From NCBI RefSeq assembly GCF_900095795.1, contig NZ_LT608328.1, positions 2,907,001-2,971,000 of the forward strand: DNA of 64,000 bases, written 5' to 3'. Made by a program: the position numbers and the translations under genes. The notes below the pieces were generated by a model that searched no databases, was not told the origin of the DNA, and saw only the letters and a list, made by a program, of their open reading frames with translations. The stretch comes from Petrimonas mucosa (GTDB lineage: Bacteria > Bacteroidota > Bacteroidia > Bacteroidales > Dysgonomonadaceae). Each line of letters starts with the position of its first letter. The first letter of the stretch is position 1. Below are positions 1 to 7,778 of the stretch, one piece after another.

Positions 1-835
1 CATCAACGGGAAGGAGCTCACCACCGACACCAATCCGTATGAACTGCTCGAGAACTGGGGCAACAGGCATGTTGAACTGGCCGTCAACAGCACCCCTTCG
101 GCTTCGGGAGCGAGGAGCTACACCGTAAAGACCATCACTTCCGAACATGAACTGCGCTACCTCGACTGGGTCAACGAGCGCCGGAAAATGGTAGATAACC
201 TCTCGAACGGCAAGATAGGTTACATCCATGTGCCCAACACAGCCGTTGAGGGGAACCGGGAACTCTTCAGGGGAATATACTCCTATAACGACAAGGAGGC
301 CCTTATCATCGACGACCGCTATAATGGTGGCGGTTTTATTCCCGACCGGATGATCGATCTGCTCAACCGGCGCACATTGGTTTACTGGCATCGCAACGGA
401 CTGCCCCAACCGATGAAATCGCCCGGAATAGCACACGACGGTCCAAAAGTGATGCTCATCAACGGTTACTCATCTTCAGGGGGTGACGCCTTTCCCTACT
501 TTTTCAGAAAGACCGGGGAGGGAAAACTTATCGGCACGCGCACCTGGGGGGGACTGGTGGGTATTTCCGGAAATGCCCGTCTGGTTGACGGCGGTTATAT
601 ATCCGTGCCCAGGTTCGGTATTTACGACAACGGCGAGTGGATCATCGAAGGGGTCGGGGTATATCCCGACATCGAAGTGGTGGACCGTCCCGAAGCATTG
701 GCCAAAGGAGAGGATCCCTGCATTGAAAAGGCAGTTGAGGTACTACTCGACGAGTTGAAGGAGAATCCACGCAAACCGGTTACGGGGCCTGCGCCCCCAG
801 ACAGGTCGAAATGGATTGAGAAGGAGATCAAGTAA
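1..835 (+). CDS. Tricorn-like S41 peptidase, C-terminal part (5' end outside window)
   Basis: The open frame enters from the left edge (frame starting at base 2) and gives 277 residues before TAA. The first ~50 residues look like the end of a PDZ-like domain (NGKEL...NPYELLENWG). The rest matches the tricorn/C-terminal protease core: GKIGYIHVPN, DDRYNGGGF, then NGYSSSGGDAFPYFF, where the last Ser of SSS probably is the nucleophile and the following GGD forms the oxyanion region, and EGVGVYPDIEV near the C-terminus with the likely charge-relay Glu. In this family such enzymes cut peptides made by other proteases. The N-terminal beta-propeller part and any signal peptide lie outside the window. 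Family call is firm; cell location and substrate are not visible. Confidence 0.85.
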   Translation, partial: INGKELTTDTNPYELLENWGNRHVELAVNSTPSASGARSYTVKTITSEHELRYLDWVNERRKMVDNLSNGKIGYIHVPNTAVEGNRELFRGIYSYNDKEALIIDDRYNGGGFIPDRMIDLLNRRTLVYWHRNGLPQPMKSPGIAHDGPKVMLINGYSSSGGDAFPYFFRKTGEGKLIGTRTWGGLVGISGNARLVDGGYISVPRFGIYDNGEWIIEGVGVYPDIEVVDRPEALAKGEDPCIEKAVEVLLDELKENPRKPVTGPAPPDRSKWIEKEIK

Positions 836-913
836 CATCAGGATAACAGCCCGGGAACCAGATCATGAACAGGTCAGGTACCCGGGCAGTTAACATTAAG
901 AAATCACAGCAAT

Positions 914-2161
914 ATGAAAATCATTAGAATTGCAGCGCTCATTCTGCTGACATGGCTCTTTGTATCGGCCTCCTGCATCGAACAGCAGGAGAGTGTCGAG
1001 CAGCCTACTGAACAGGAACCGCAGGCAGGAAACCTGCCCCCGGTGGAGACAGGAAAAGCCAATACCGGCTATAAGCCTGCATTTGAGGGACAGACCCGGA
1101 TTGCAGGGGTGAAAACGACAACCCCCTACGAAGCGACAGTTATAGCAGAGGGGCTGTCGAGACCTTGGGCCGTCACGGCCCTACCCGACGGTAGATTGGT
1201 CATCACGGAGAAGAGTGGTACCATGCGCATCGCCACTACCGAGGGGATCGTCACTCCCCCAATCACCGGATTCCCACCCGTTGACGACCGGAACCAGGGA
1301 GGGTTACTCGATGTGGCACCGGCTCCCGACTTTGAGAGCAGCCGGATACTATATTTCACTTTTGCCGAAAAGGGAGCGGAAGGGTCACTTACAGCGGTGG
1401 GCAAAGGAAAGCTTTCCGCCGACGAAACGATTATCGAAAACTTTCAAGTCATCTTCCGGGCAATTCCCTATTTCGACAACAGCATGCATTTTGGCAGCCG
1501 CATTGCCCTCGACAGTGAAGGAAACATTTTTGTCTCCACCGGCGAACGTTCAGATCTGCGCACAAGACCCAATGCGCAACTACTCAATACAGGGCATGGG
1601 AAAGTGATCCGCATCACCGCCGAAGGGCAACCGGTTGCAGACAACCCCTTTATTCATACGGCAGGAGCTTTACCCGAAATATACTCCTACGGTCATCGGA
1701 ACCCGCAAGGAGTGGATATCCATCCGGTCACCCGGGAGCTCTGGTTGTCGGAAATGGGACCACGTGGAGGAGATGAGATCAACCTGATCAAACCTGGCAA
1801 AAACTACGGATGGCCCGAAATCACATATGGCATTGAGTATAGCGGAGCCCCCATCAGTGAAGGAGCTACGCAAAAAGAGGGGATGGAACAACCTGTCTAC
1901 TACTGGGATCCGGTCCTCTCACCCAGCGGAATGGCCTTTTACACCTCCAATGAGATCCCCGAATGGCAAAACAACCTGTTTATAGGGGGATTGAGCAGCA
2001 AGCATATTGCACGGATCGTATTGAAAGACAACAGGGTTATTGGCGAAGAGCGGTTGCTCTCCGGCGAGAATCAACGGTTTCGCGATATCGGCAACGGAAA
2101 GGACGGGGCACTTTATGCCGTAACCGACGAAGGGCGGCTATACCGGATTGCCAGAAAGTAA
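914..2161 (+). CDS. PQQ-type glucose/sorbosone dehydrogenase-like lipoprotein
   Basis: 415 residues. The N-terminus is a lipoprotein signal ending in FVSASC (Cys21), followed by a low-complexity Glu/Gln/Pro linker to about residue 60. From ~75 to the end is a six-bladed beta-propeller of the GSDH family (soluble aldose sugar dehydrogenase, YliI-like): GLSRPWAVTALPDGRL, NQGGLLDVAP, HFGSRIALDSEGNIFVSTGE, YSYGHRNPQGVDIHP, WLSEMGPRGGDEINL and NYGWPEITYG are the usual landmarks. Members oxidise sugars with PQQ, but many Bacteroidetes members have no proven substrate and no PQQ genes are seen here. It follows the tricorn-like gene by 78 bp, so the two may be cotranscribed. A hairpin covers its stop codon. 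Confidence 0.85.
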   Translation: MKIIRIAALILLTWLFVSASCIEQQESVEQPTEQEPQAGNLPPVETGKANTGYKPAFEGQTRIAGVKTTTPYEATVIAEGLSRPWAVTALPDGRLVITEKSGTMRIATTEGIVTPPITGFPPVDDRNQGGLLDVAPAPDFESSRILYFTFAEKGAEGSLTAVGKGKLSADETIIENFQVIFRAIPYFDNSMHFGSRIALDSEGNIFVSTGERSDLRTRPNAQLLNTGHGKVIRITAEGQPVADNPFIHTAGALPEIYSYGHRNPQGVDIHPVTRELWLSEMGPRGGDEINLIKPGKNYGWPEITYGIEYSGAPISEGATQKEGMEQPVYYWDPVLSPSGMAFYTSNEIPEWQNNLFIGGLSSKHIARIVLKDNRVIGEERLLSGENQRFRDIGNGKDGALYAVTDEGRLYRIARK

Positions 2162-2172
2162 GGCAATCCGGT
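2142..2172. terminator. Hairpin spanning the stop codon between convergent genes
   Basis: ACCGGATTGCC and GGCAATCCGGT form a perfect 11-bp stem around a 9-base loop that contains the TAA of the dehydrogenase gene. It lies between two convergent genes (stop 2161 on +, stop 2197 on -). There is no T-run on either side, so it may act as a transcript-end stabiliser or weak bidirectional terminator rather than a classic intrinsic terminator. Confidence 0.4.
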
Positions 2173-2196
2173 TATCGAAAGGTGAAGTATTAGCCC

Positions 2197-2616
2197 TTAT
2201 TGGTCTTGTGACGGGTAATTGATCATCCATTGGATGCCGAAGCAATCCTTCAGGCTGCCGAAATAGTCGCCCCAAAACTGATCAGCCATGGGCATCTCCA
2301 CCTCACCCCCTTCAGACAGGGCTTCAAAAAGGCGGTCAGCCTCCTCCCGACTTTCGGGGAAGATACTGATGTAGTTATTATTGCCCACAACAAAGGGTTG
2401 GCCGGGATAGGTATCTGAACCCATCAGCAGATCGTCACCAACGGGCAATGCCACGTGCATCACCCTGTTTTCAGCTCCTGCCGGAATTTCCATATCGGGG
2501 ATATCCTTCATTTTAAAAATCTCCCCCCGGAATTCACCACCAAAAACAGATCTGTAAAAAAGGAAAGCCTCTTCGCATGTACCGTCAAAATTGAGATAGG
2601 GATTTAATTTAGCCAT
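2197..2616 (-). CDS. VOC family protein, PhnB-like
   Basis: 139 residues from the ATG at 2616 (MAKLNPYLNFDG...). The open frame extends 28 codons further upstream, but the family begins at this Met, so the longer start is rejected. It is a PhnB/3-demethylubiquinone-methyltransferase-like vicinal-oxygen-chelate protein: NPYLNFDGTCEEAFLFYRSVFGG, a middle ALPVGDDLLMGSD strand, and DQFWGDYFGSLKDCFGIQWM at the end. Such proteins are small dimeric metal-binding folds; many have no known reaction. Single gene, convergent with the preceding one. Confidence 0.85.
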   Translation of the reverse strand: MAKLNPYLNFDGTCEEAFLFYRSVFGGEFRGEIFKMKDIPDMEIPAGAENRVMHVALPVGDDLLMGSDTYPGQPFVVGNNNYISIFPESREEADRLFEALSEGGEVEMPMADQFWGDYFGSLKDCFGIQWMINYPSQDQ

Positions 2617-2864
2617 GTTCTTTAATTTTTTTAATTGTTCAACTTCAGTTACACTCATCGCCCATACAGATACCACTCTACAAGGTATCCTCCATATCAT
2701 CTTTTTGTCCCTGGCTGGTTAGAAGTCCCCTTGAAGCGAATGATCCGGCGGAGCAATTCCGGGGGATCGGCTTATCATAAGACAGCTGGGTGGAACCATT
2801 GCCAGTTTTGTAACCGGAAAACCTTCCTTGAACGACAGGTTGGCTTCGGGTGTGGTATAAAATT

Positions 2865-3425
2865 TCAATAATATTTCTCTACGCCACCATGTCCTCTAAT
2901 TTTTCTGTTTTGGCCACTCTTTGCAAGAAAATTCCGCAGCCGCTTTTCAAATTCCCCGGGACGGTTACGCGCATCTTGAATATAGGCGATCCTAATTCGT
3001 TTGTAGGATTCGGAAAAATTCTGAAAGTTCCTCCAGGTCACCTCATCCTGTTGCAAAGCAGTAACGATATCCGGAGGGTAGACAAATGGCTCCGAAAGGA
3101 CATCCCGAACTCGTTCAACGATCTCCGGGTGTAACAGATTATTTGCGGCCAACCACCGTAACCGCTCTCTGTTGGGCTGAGAGTAACTGCTTGTAGGCTT
3201 GCGGGGAGAAAAGCGCTGCGCGGTATGTCCGGCATCTACCCTCTTCCGGATACTGTCGATCCATCCGAAGCATAAAGCCTCCTCTACCGCATCATTATAG
3301 AGAATACCGGCTTTCCCGGTCGATTTTGCCGGAAAAACGAGCCAGGCTTCCTTCTCGCTGCGGAAATTCTGCTCGAGCCACTGTCGCCATTCAAGACGAG
3401 TATAGATATGGAGTAACGTCTTCAT
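2865..3425 (-). CDS. YdeI/OmpD-associated family protein
   Basis: 186 residues. The YdeI family signature is present: EEALCFGWIDSIRKRVD, then RFSPRKPTSSYSQPNRERLRWL, then a C-terminal helical part ending in the Lys/Arg-rich tail and GGVEKYY. YdeI-type proteins are small cytosolic proteins of unknown biochemical role, linked in enterobacteria to resistance against envelope-active peptides. The start codon overlaps the stop of the upstream epimerase gene by four bases (ATGA), so they are translationally coupled. No function beyond the family can be read from the sequence. Confidence 0.8.
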   Translation of the reverse strand: MKTLLHIYTRLEWRQWLEQNFRSEKEAWLVFPAKSTGKAGILYNDAVEEALCFGWIDSIRKRVDAGHTAQRFSPRKPTSSYSQPNRERLRWLAANNLLHPEIVERVRDVLSEPFVYPPDIVTALQQDEVTWRNFQNFSESYKRIRIAYIQDARNRPGEFEKRLRNFLAKSGQNRKIRGHGGVEKYY

Positions 3426-4372
3426 CTCCCGCCCCTCACTCTCTTCTCCGTCTCCCCTATTGCCTTTAATGCAGCGCCGATTGCCTTCTCTGATGTATCA
3501 TACAGGAATTGGTAGCCGGCATCCTGAATCTTTCTGGACGAGATTCTGCTCCCTCCCAAAATTATCGATGCAGCTTCGCCCATCACCAGTCGCACTAAAA
3601 AGGCCGGGAGATTCGGCATGAAAAACGGACGTCGCATCACTTTGGCCAAAGTGTGCATGAAATCTGCATTGCTGATGAATTCCGGTGAAACGGCATTGTA
3701 TACGCCTTTCATCCCGGAATCCTCGATGGCCTTCAGGTAGATATGGCAAAGATCTTCAATATGTATCCACGAGAGATATTGCCTGCCGCTCCCGATGGGT
3801 GCTCCCAGGCCGAAACGGGTAGGAAGCACCATCTTTCTGAATGCTTCGCTGTTTTTTGAGATCACAAATCCCGTACGCAACACAACTGTCCGGATATTGA
3901 GCTCCGCCTGGAAACTGAATGCGGCCTGTTCCCATTTGCGGCAGGTTCGGCTCAGAAAATCACCATGAGCAGCACCACTATCCTCCGTGTAGAGATCCTG
4001 ACTTATGTCCGATCCATAATAACCGATTGCCGAGGCCGAGATAAAAAGATCCGGTTTTTTCTCTAACCCCTTCACGGTATCGAGCAGCAGTTGTGCCGTT
4101 TGAACACGGCTCTCCACTATATCCTGCTTCTTCTGTCTTGTCCAGGAGTCATCTCCGATACCCGATCCCGCCAGATGGATGATAATATCTGCCTGCTCCA
4201 CCGCCTCGATCTCAATTTCGTTCCGCTGATAATTCCACCTGTATCGCGGAATTTCGGCTTTAAGAAATCGTTCACGGCTCAGCCAGATTACCCTGTACCC
4301 CTTTTCGACAAGCAGTCGCGACAGTTTCCGCCCAATCAGGCCCGATCCTCCGGTAATTAAGACTGTTTTCAT
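3422..4372 (-). CDS. TIGR01777 family NAD-dependent epimerase (YfcH-like)
   Basis: 316 residues. The N-terminus has the Rossmann dinucleotide motif ITGGSGLIGRKL (residues 6-17). ISASAIGYYGSD carries the family's YYG motif in place of the usual SDR YxxxK, and a C-terminal DUF1731 region (RPFFMPNLPAFLVRLVMGEAASIILGGSR, given here as two linked stretches MPNLPAFLVRLVMGEA and ILGGSR) closes the protein. Related to cell-division inhibitor SulA homologues by old annotation only; the actual substrate is unknown. First gene of a two-gene unit with the YdeI-family gene, which overlaps its stop by four bases. Confidence 0.88.
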   Translation of the reverse strand: MKTVLITGGSGLIGRKLSRLLVEKGYRVIWLSRERFLKAEIPRYRWNYQRNEIEIEAVEQADIIIHLAGSGIGDDSWTRQKKQDIVESRVQTAQLLLDTVKGLEKKPDLFISASAIGYYGSDISQDLYTEDSGAAHGDFLSRTCRKWEQAAFSFQAELNIRTVVLRTGFVISKNSEAFRKMVLPTRFGLGAPIGSGRQYLSWIHIEDLCHIYLKAIEDSGMKGVYNAVSPEFISNADFMHTLAKVMRRPFFMPNLPAFLVRLVMGEAASIILGGSRISSRKIQDAGYQFLYDTSEKAIGAALKAIGETEKRVRGGR

Positions 4373-4390
4373 CGCAGCAACACTTTTATT

Positions 4391-4425
4391 ATAAACAAAA
4401 AAGACGGCCGTTGGTTGCCGTCTTT
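4391..4425 (-). terminator. Intrinsic terminator after pirin gene
   Basis: AAAGACGGC and GCCGTCTTT make a perfect 9-bp stem with an 8-base loop (arms 4400-4408 and 4417-4425). Read on the minus strand it begins 11 bases after the pirin stop and runs into TTTTTTGTTTA, so it ends the fur-purA-peptidase-pirin transcript. Confidence 0.8.
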
Positions 4426-4435
4426 ATCTATAGTT

Positions 4436-5152
4436 TCAGGGTAATTCCATGGGAACATCAATCACCAGCACTTCAGAGTCTTCAAGCACCTCCAGTGTAA
4501 AACCTCCGGTATCCCAGATTCCATAACCGTCGCGCCGGTCCAATATCTGGAGACCAACTTTCGCCCTGCCGCTGATAACAAAAAGATATACTCCGTTACC
4601 GGTTTTTTTCATCTCATACGTTTTAACAGTTCCCTTATCAAAATCGGCGAGGTGGAACCAGGCATCCTGATGAATCCAGACACCCTCATCTTCAGGATTG
4701 GGCGAAACGATCTGTTGAAAATCGTTACGTCGGGTAAAATCGGCAATGCGTACCTGACCGTATCGGGGCGTGCCTCCCTTCTCCCTCGGGAATACCCAGA
4801 TCTGCAGGAATTTTACCGGCTGATCGGGATCAGCATTAAACTCACTGTGTGTAATACCACTCCCTGCCGACATCACCTGCACATCTCCCCTGCGGATAAT
4901 GCTGCCGTTTCCCATACTGTCACGGTGTTGGAGTGCACCCTCAAGCGGCAATGAAATAATCTCCATGTCGCTGTGCGGATGTGTGCCAAACCCCTCGCCT
5001 CCCTTCACGCAGTCATCGTTGATCACGCGCAAAGCGCCAAAATGCATCCTCTCCCGGTTGTAATAATTGGCAAAACTGAATGTATGGCTGCTCCTGAGCC
5101 ATCCATGGTCGGCAAAGCCGCGACTCTCCGCAGGGTGGTAAACTGTTTTCAT
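4436..5152 (-). CDS. Pirin family protein
   Basis: 238 residues from the ATG at 5152 (MKTVYHPAESRG), five bases after the stop of the upstream peptidase gene; the longer open frame would overlap that gene and lacks family similarity. The N-terminal cupin carries the pirin metal ligands His58, His60, His102 and Glu104 within FGTHPHSDMEI and GSGITHSEFNADP. The second cupin half (residues ~150-238) is more divergent. Pirins are iron-binding cupins, some with quercetinase-like activity; role here unknown. Last gene of the run from fur, followed by a clear terminator. Confidence 0.9.
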   Translation of the reverse strand: MKTVYHPAESRGFADHGWLRSSHTFSFANYYNRERMHFGALRVINDDCVKGGEGFGTHPHSDMEIISLPLEGALQHRDSMGNGSIIRRGDVQVMSAGSGITHSEFNADPDQPVKFLQIWVFPREKGGTPRYGQVRIADFTRRNDFQQIVSPNPEDEGVWIHQDAWFHLADFDKGTVKTYEMKKTGNGVYLFVISGRAKVGLQILDRRDGYGIWDTGGFTLEVLEDSEVLVIDVPMELP

Positions 5153-5157
5153 TCTGT

Positions 5158-5841
5158 TTATCTTCTGCTGCCGCTCAAGGCAATCATGATGTAATAGAGA
5201 AGGGTCGCCAGTGAACTCAAGGCGGCCACGACATAGGTATATCCCGCCCAACGTAAAGCATCGGTGGCTTGCGTGTGATTGCCAACATCGGTAATGCCGG
5301 CACTGCTCAACCAGCGTAGCGCCCTGGCAGTCGCATTTTTCTCAACTGGAAGCGTCACGAAACTGAATAGGGTTGTCATGGCAAACAGTGCGATCCCCAC
5401 CCACAACAAAGCCGGAAAGGTCGATACCGTAATGATTCCGATCAGCAATATCCATGTAACCCAGCGTGAGGAGGCACTGACAACAGGCACCAAGGCCGAA
5501 CGCATCTTCAAGGGGAGATATCCTTTGGCATGCTGCAGTGCGTGTCCTGTCTCGTGGGCAGCCACTGCAGCTGCAGCCACACTGTTGCTGTTGTATACCG
5601 GTTCACTCAGATTGATGGTCTTGTTGACGGGATTATAGTGATCGGTCAACTGACCGCGTACCGAAATGACCTGAACATCGTAAATACCGTTGTCGTGAAG
5701 CATCTTTTCTGCAACCTCCCGTCCTGTCATTCCGTTCCTTAAGGGAATTCTCGAATATTTTTTAAATCGGCTCTGCAGCATCGCCTGTACGGCAAATCCT
5801 GCAATCGCAATTATTATCATTAGAATCCAAACTGCACTCAT
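5158..5841 (-). CDS. Membrane zinc metallopeptidase, YugP family
   Basis: 227 residues. An N-terminal membrane segment (residues ~3-20) is followed by the zinc motif HETGH at 96-100 within VAAHETGHALQHAKGY and by two or three hydrophobic segments (~115-165 and ~205-222). This matches the YugP/Zn-peptidase-2 family, integral membrane peptidases of unknown substrate. It lies 83 bases after purA and 5 bases before the pirin gene on the same strand. Confidence 0.88.
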   Translation of the reverse strand: MSAVWILMIIIAIAGFAVQAMLQSRFKKYSRIPLRNGMTGREVAEKMLHDNGIYDVQVISVRGQLTDHYNPVNKTINLSEPVYNSNSVAAAAVAAHETGHALQHAKGYLPLKMRSALVPVVSASSRWVTWILLIGIITVSTFPALLWVGIALFAMTTLFSFVTLPVEKNATARALRWLSSAGITDVGNHTQATDALRWAGYTYVVAALSSLATLLYYIMIALSGSRR

Positions 5842-5924
5842 GTTATCCTCAATTAATTATCTTTTCCTTAAACGTCAAACTGTTCATAATTGTTTTGTCT
5901 ATTCTTTCCCTCATCTCTACCGAC

Positions 5925-7184
5925 CTATCTGATAATTGTCTGCGCCCGGTTAGGTCCCACTGAAACAATGGCAATCGGTACACCCAGCTCCTCCTCCAGA
6001 AACGAGAGATAAGCATTGAACTCTTCCGGAAATTCATCTTCAGATTGCACGTTGGTCATGTCGGTCTTCCAACCCGGCAATTCTGCGTAGACCGGTTCAA
6101 TCTTTCCAGTAATGTCAAAAGGCAGATCCTCGGTCTCCTCCCCGTCAACATTGTATGCCACGCACACCTTAATGGTCTCGAAACTGTCCAGCACATCACT
6201 TTTCATCATCACCAGCCGGGTCACCCCATTGAGCATCACCGTATAGCGAAGTGCCACCAGATCGATCCATCCGCATCGGCGGGGACGTCCGGTAACCGAA
6301 CCATATTCACGGCCCAGATCCCGCATTTGCTGTCCCGTCTCATCGAACAGCTCCGTGGGAAAAGGACCACTACCCACGCGGGTACAGTAGGCCTTGAAGA
6401 TACCATACACCTCTCCGATCTTTTGCGGGGCAATGCCCAGTCCGGTACAGGCTCCGGCACAAACGGTACTGGATGATGTCACAAATGGATAGGAGCCAAA
6501 ATCGATGTCGAGCATCGATCCCTGCGCACCCTCGGCAAGCACCCTCTTCTCCGACGCAAGTGACTTATTGAGGAAGTGCTCCGAATCGATCACCCGGAAT
6601 GACTTTAACTTTTCTACTCCGGCAAACCATTCGCTTTCAACCTTTTCCAAATCATATTCAAAATTGTATTGAGCCAGCATCTCGATATGTCTTGCCGTAG
6701 CTTTTTTGTATTTCTCCTCGAAATTGTCGAACAGGTCTCCCACCCTCAAGCCGTTCCTGCTCACCTTATCGGTGTAGGTGGGACCAATTCCCTTACCCGT
6801 GGTACCGATTTTCGAGTCGCCTTTTGCCTTTTCCATCGCTTCATCCAACAACCTGTGGGTTGGAAGAATCAGGTGTGCCTTCCTGGAAATAAATAGCCGG
6901 TCGGTAAGCGGGTGCCCCGATGCCTCCAACGCCTCAATCTCCGCCTTGAAGAGTGCCGGGTCCAATACAACTCCATTGCCGATAATGTTGACTTTTCCGG
7001 GTTGAAAAATTCCCGACGGAATTGATCTCAGTATATATTTCTGATTCTCAAATTCCAATGTATGTCCGGCGTTCGGTCCGCCTTGAAAACGGGCCACAAT
7101 ATCGTAGTTGGGCGTCAACACATCTACCACTTTACCTTTCCCTTCATCGCCCCACTGAAGGCCTAAAATTACATCTACATTCAT
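5925..7184 (-). CDS. purA: Adenylosuccinate synthase
   Basis: 419 residues. Joins IMP and aspartate using GTP, the first committed step to AMP. The phosphate loop GDEGKGK is at residues 12-18 with the catalytic Asp13, followed by GGPNAGHTLEF. Further landmarks are GTTGKGIGPTYTDK, EGAQGSMLDIDFGSYPFVTSS, VGSGPFPTEL, VTGRPRRCGWIDLVALRY and the guanine-binding KSDVLD near residue 330. Complete and of normal length. It begins 32 bases after the fur-like gene, so the two are probably cotranscribed; a Fur-type regulator next to purA recurs in Bacteroidales. Confidence 0.97.
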   Translation of the reverse strand: MNVDVILGLQWGDEGKGKVVDVLTPNYDIVARFQGGPNAGHTLEFENQKYILRSIPSGIFQPGKVNIIGNGVVLDPALFKAEIEALEASGHPLTDRLFISRKAHLILPTHRLLDEAMEKAKGDSKIGTTGKGIGPTYTDKVSRNGLRVGDLFDNFEEKYKKATARHIEMLAQYNFEYDLEKVESEWFAGVEKLKSFRVIDSEHFLNKSLASEKRVLAEGAQGSMLDIDFGSYPFVTSSSTVCAGACTGLGIAPQKIGEVYGIFKAYCTRVGSGPFPTELFDETGQQMRDLGREYGSVTGRPRRCGWIDLVALRYTVMLNGVTRLVMMKSDVLDSFETIKVCVAYNVDGEETEDLPFDITGKIEPVYAELPGWKTDMTNVQSEDEFPEEFNAYLSFLEEELGVPIAIVSVGPNRAQTIIR

Positions 7185-7216
7185 TTTTCTTCAATTAGAA
7201 CCAAGTGTATGGTTTA

Positions 7217-7705
7217 TTATTTCGTCTCCTTTTTCAACTTTTTCAACGCCACCTTCCTGGCATGGCTGCACTTGCTGCAAATCCCATAGATATACATGCT
7301 GTAATAACTCACGGTAAACTTCTTTATCTTTCGTTGCTGTGCCGGTGTAAAGAGGTTCCCGTTCTTGGATTCCCATACCTCACCACAACTGGTACAGATG
7401 ATATGATCATGATTCTCGTTGCCGTAAGCACGTTCGTACTTCGAGATGTTTCCTCCGAACTGGTGCTTCACAACCAGGCCGCAATCGAGCAGCAGTTCGA
7501 TGGTATTGTAAAGCGTTGCCCGGCTGACACGGAAATTTACATCTACCATCGACTTGTAGAGAGAATCCATGTCGAAATGTCCTTTCGTATTGTATATATG
7601 ATCGAGTATGGCAAACCTTTCCGGAGTCTTACGATGCTTATGATCAGAGAGATACTGCATGAACTCGTCTTTAACCTGCTTCCTCAGCTTTTGACTACCA
7701 TCCAT
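7217..7705 (-). CDS. Fur family transcriptional regulator
   Basis: 162 residues from the ATG at 7705 (MDGSQKLRKQ). The frame can be extended eight codons to a TTG at 7729, but that segment overlaps a TATTTTTG promoter box, so the ATG is preferred. The winged helix is clear (RKTPERFAILDHIYNTKGHF, then RVSRATLYNTIELLLDCGLV), followed by a dimerisation/metal part with HDHIICTSCGEVWE and CSKC, the two CxxC pairs of the structural zinc site. Fur-type proteins sense iron, zinc, manganese or peroxide; which one cannot be read here. First gene of the run with purA, YugP-type peptidase and pirin. Confidence 0.9.
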   Translation of the reverse strand: MDGSQKLRKQVKDEFMQYLSDHKHRKTPERFAILDHIYNTKGHFDMDSLYKSMVDVNFRVSRATLYNTIELLLDCGLVVKHQFGGNISKYERAYGNENHDHIICTSCGEVWESKNGNLFTPAQQRKIKKFTVSYYSMYIYGICSKCSHARKVALKKLKKETK

Positions 7706-7708
7706 AGT

Positions 7709-7716
7709 ACAAAAAT
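7709..7716 (-). promoter_or_regulatory. -7 box upstream of fur-like gene
   Basis: Read on the minus strand TATTTTTG matches the Bacteroidetes -7 element TAnnTTTG. It ends only three or four bases before the chosen ATG, so the transcript would have almost no leader. I see no -33 element at the right spacing, so the call is tentative. Confidence 0.35.
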
Positions 7717-7778
7717 ATTTATTTTTCAATCGCTTGAAGTTATTTATTTGATATTTTTATCAAAATATGCATTTCAGT

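Noticed and set aside
2617-2864. Possible remnant gene in the gap between the VOC and YdeI-family genes
   Set aside because: Frames of ~50-78 codons exist on both strands but none has a start, promoter or recognisable similarity; no support beyond chance.
7706-7729. Eight-codon N-terminal extension of the Fur-type regulator
   Set aside because: It needs a TTG start and overlaps a TATTTTTG promoter box; the ATG at 7705 is better.
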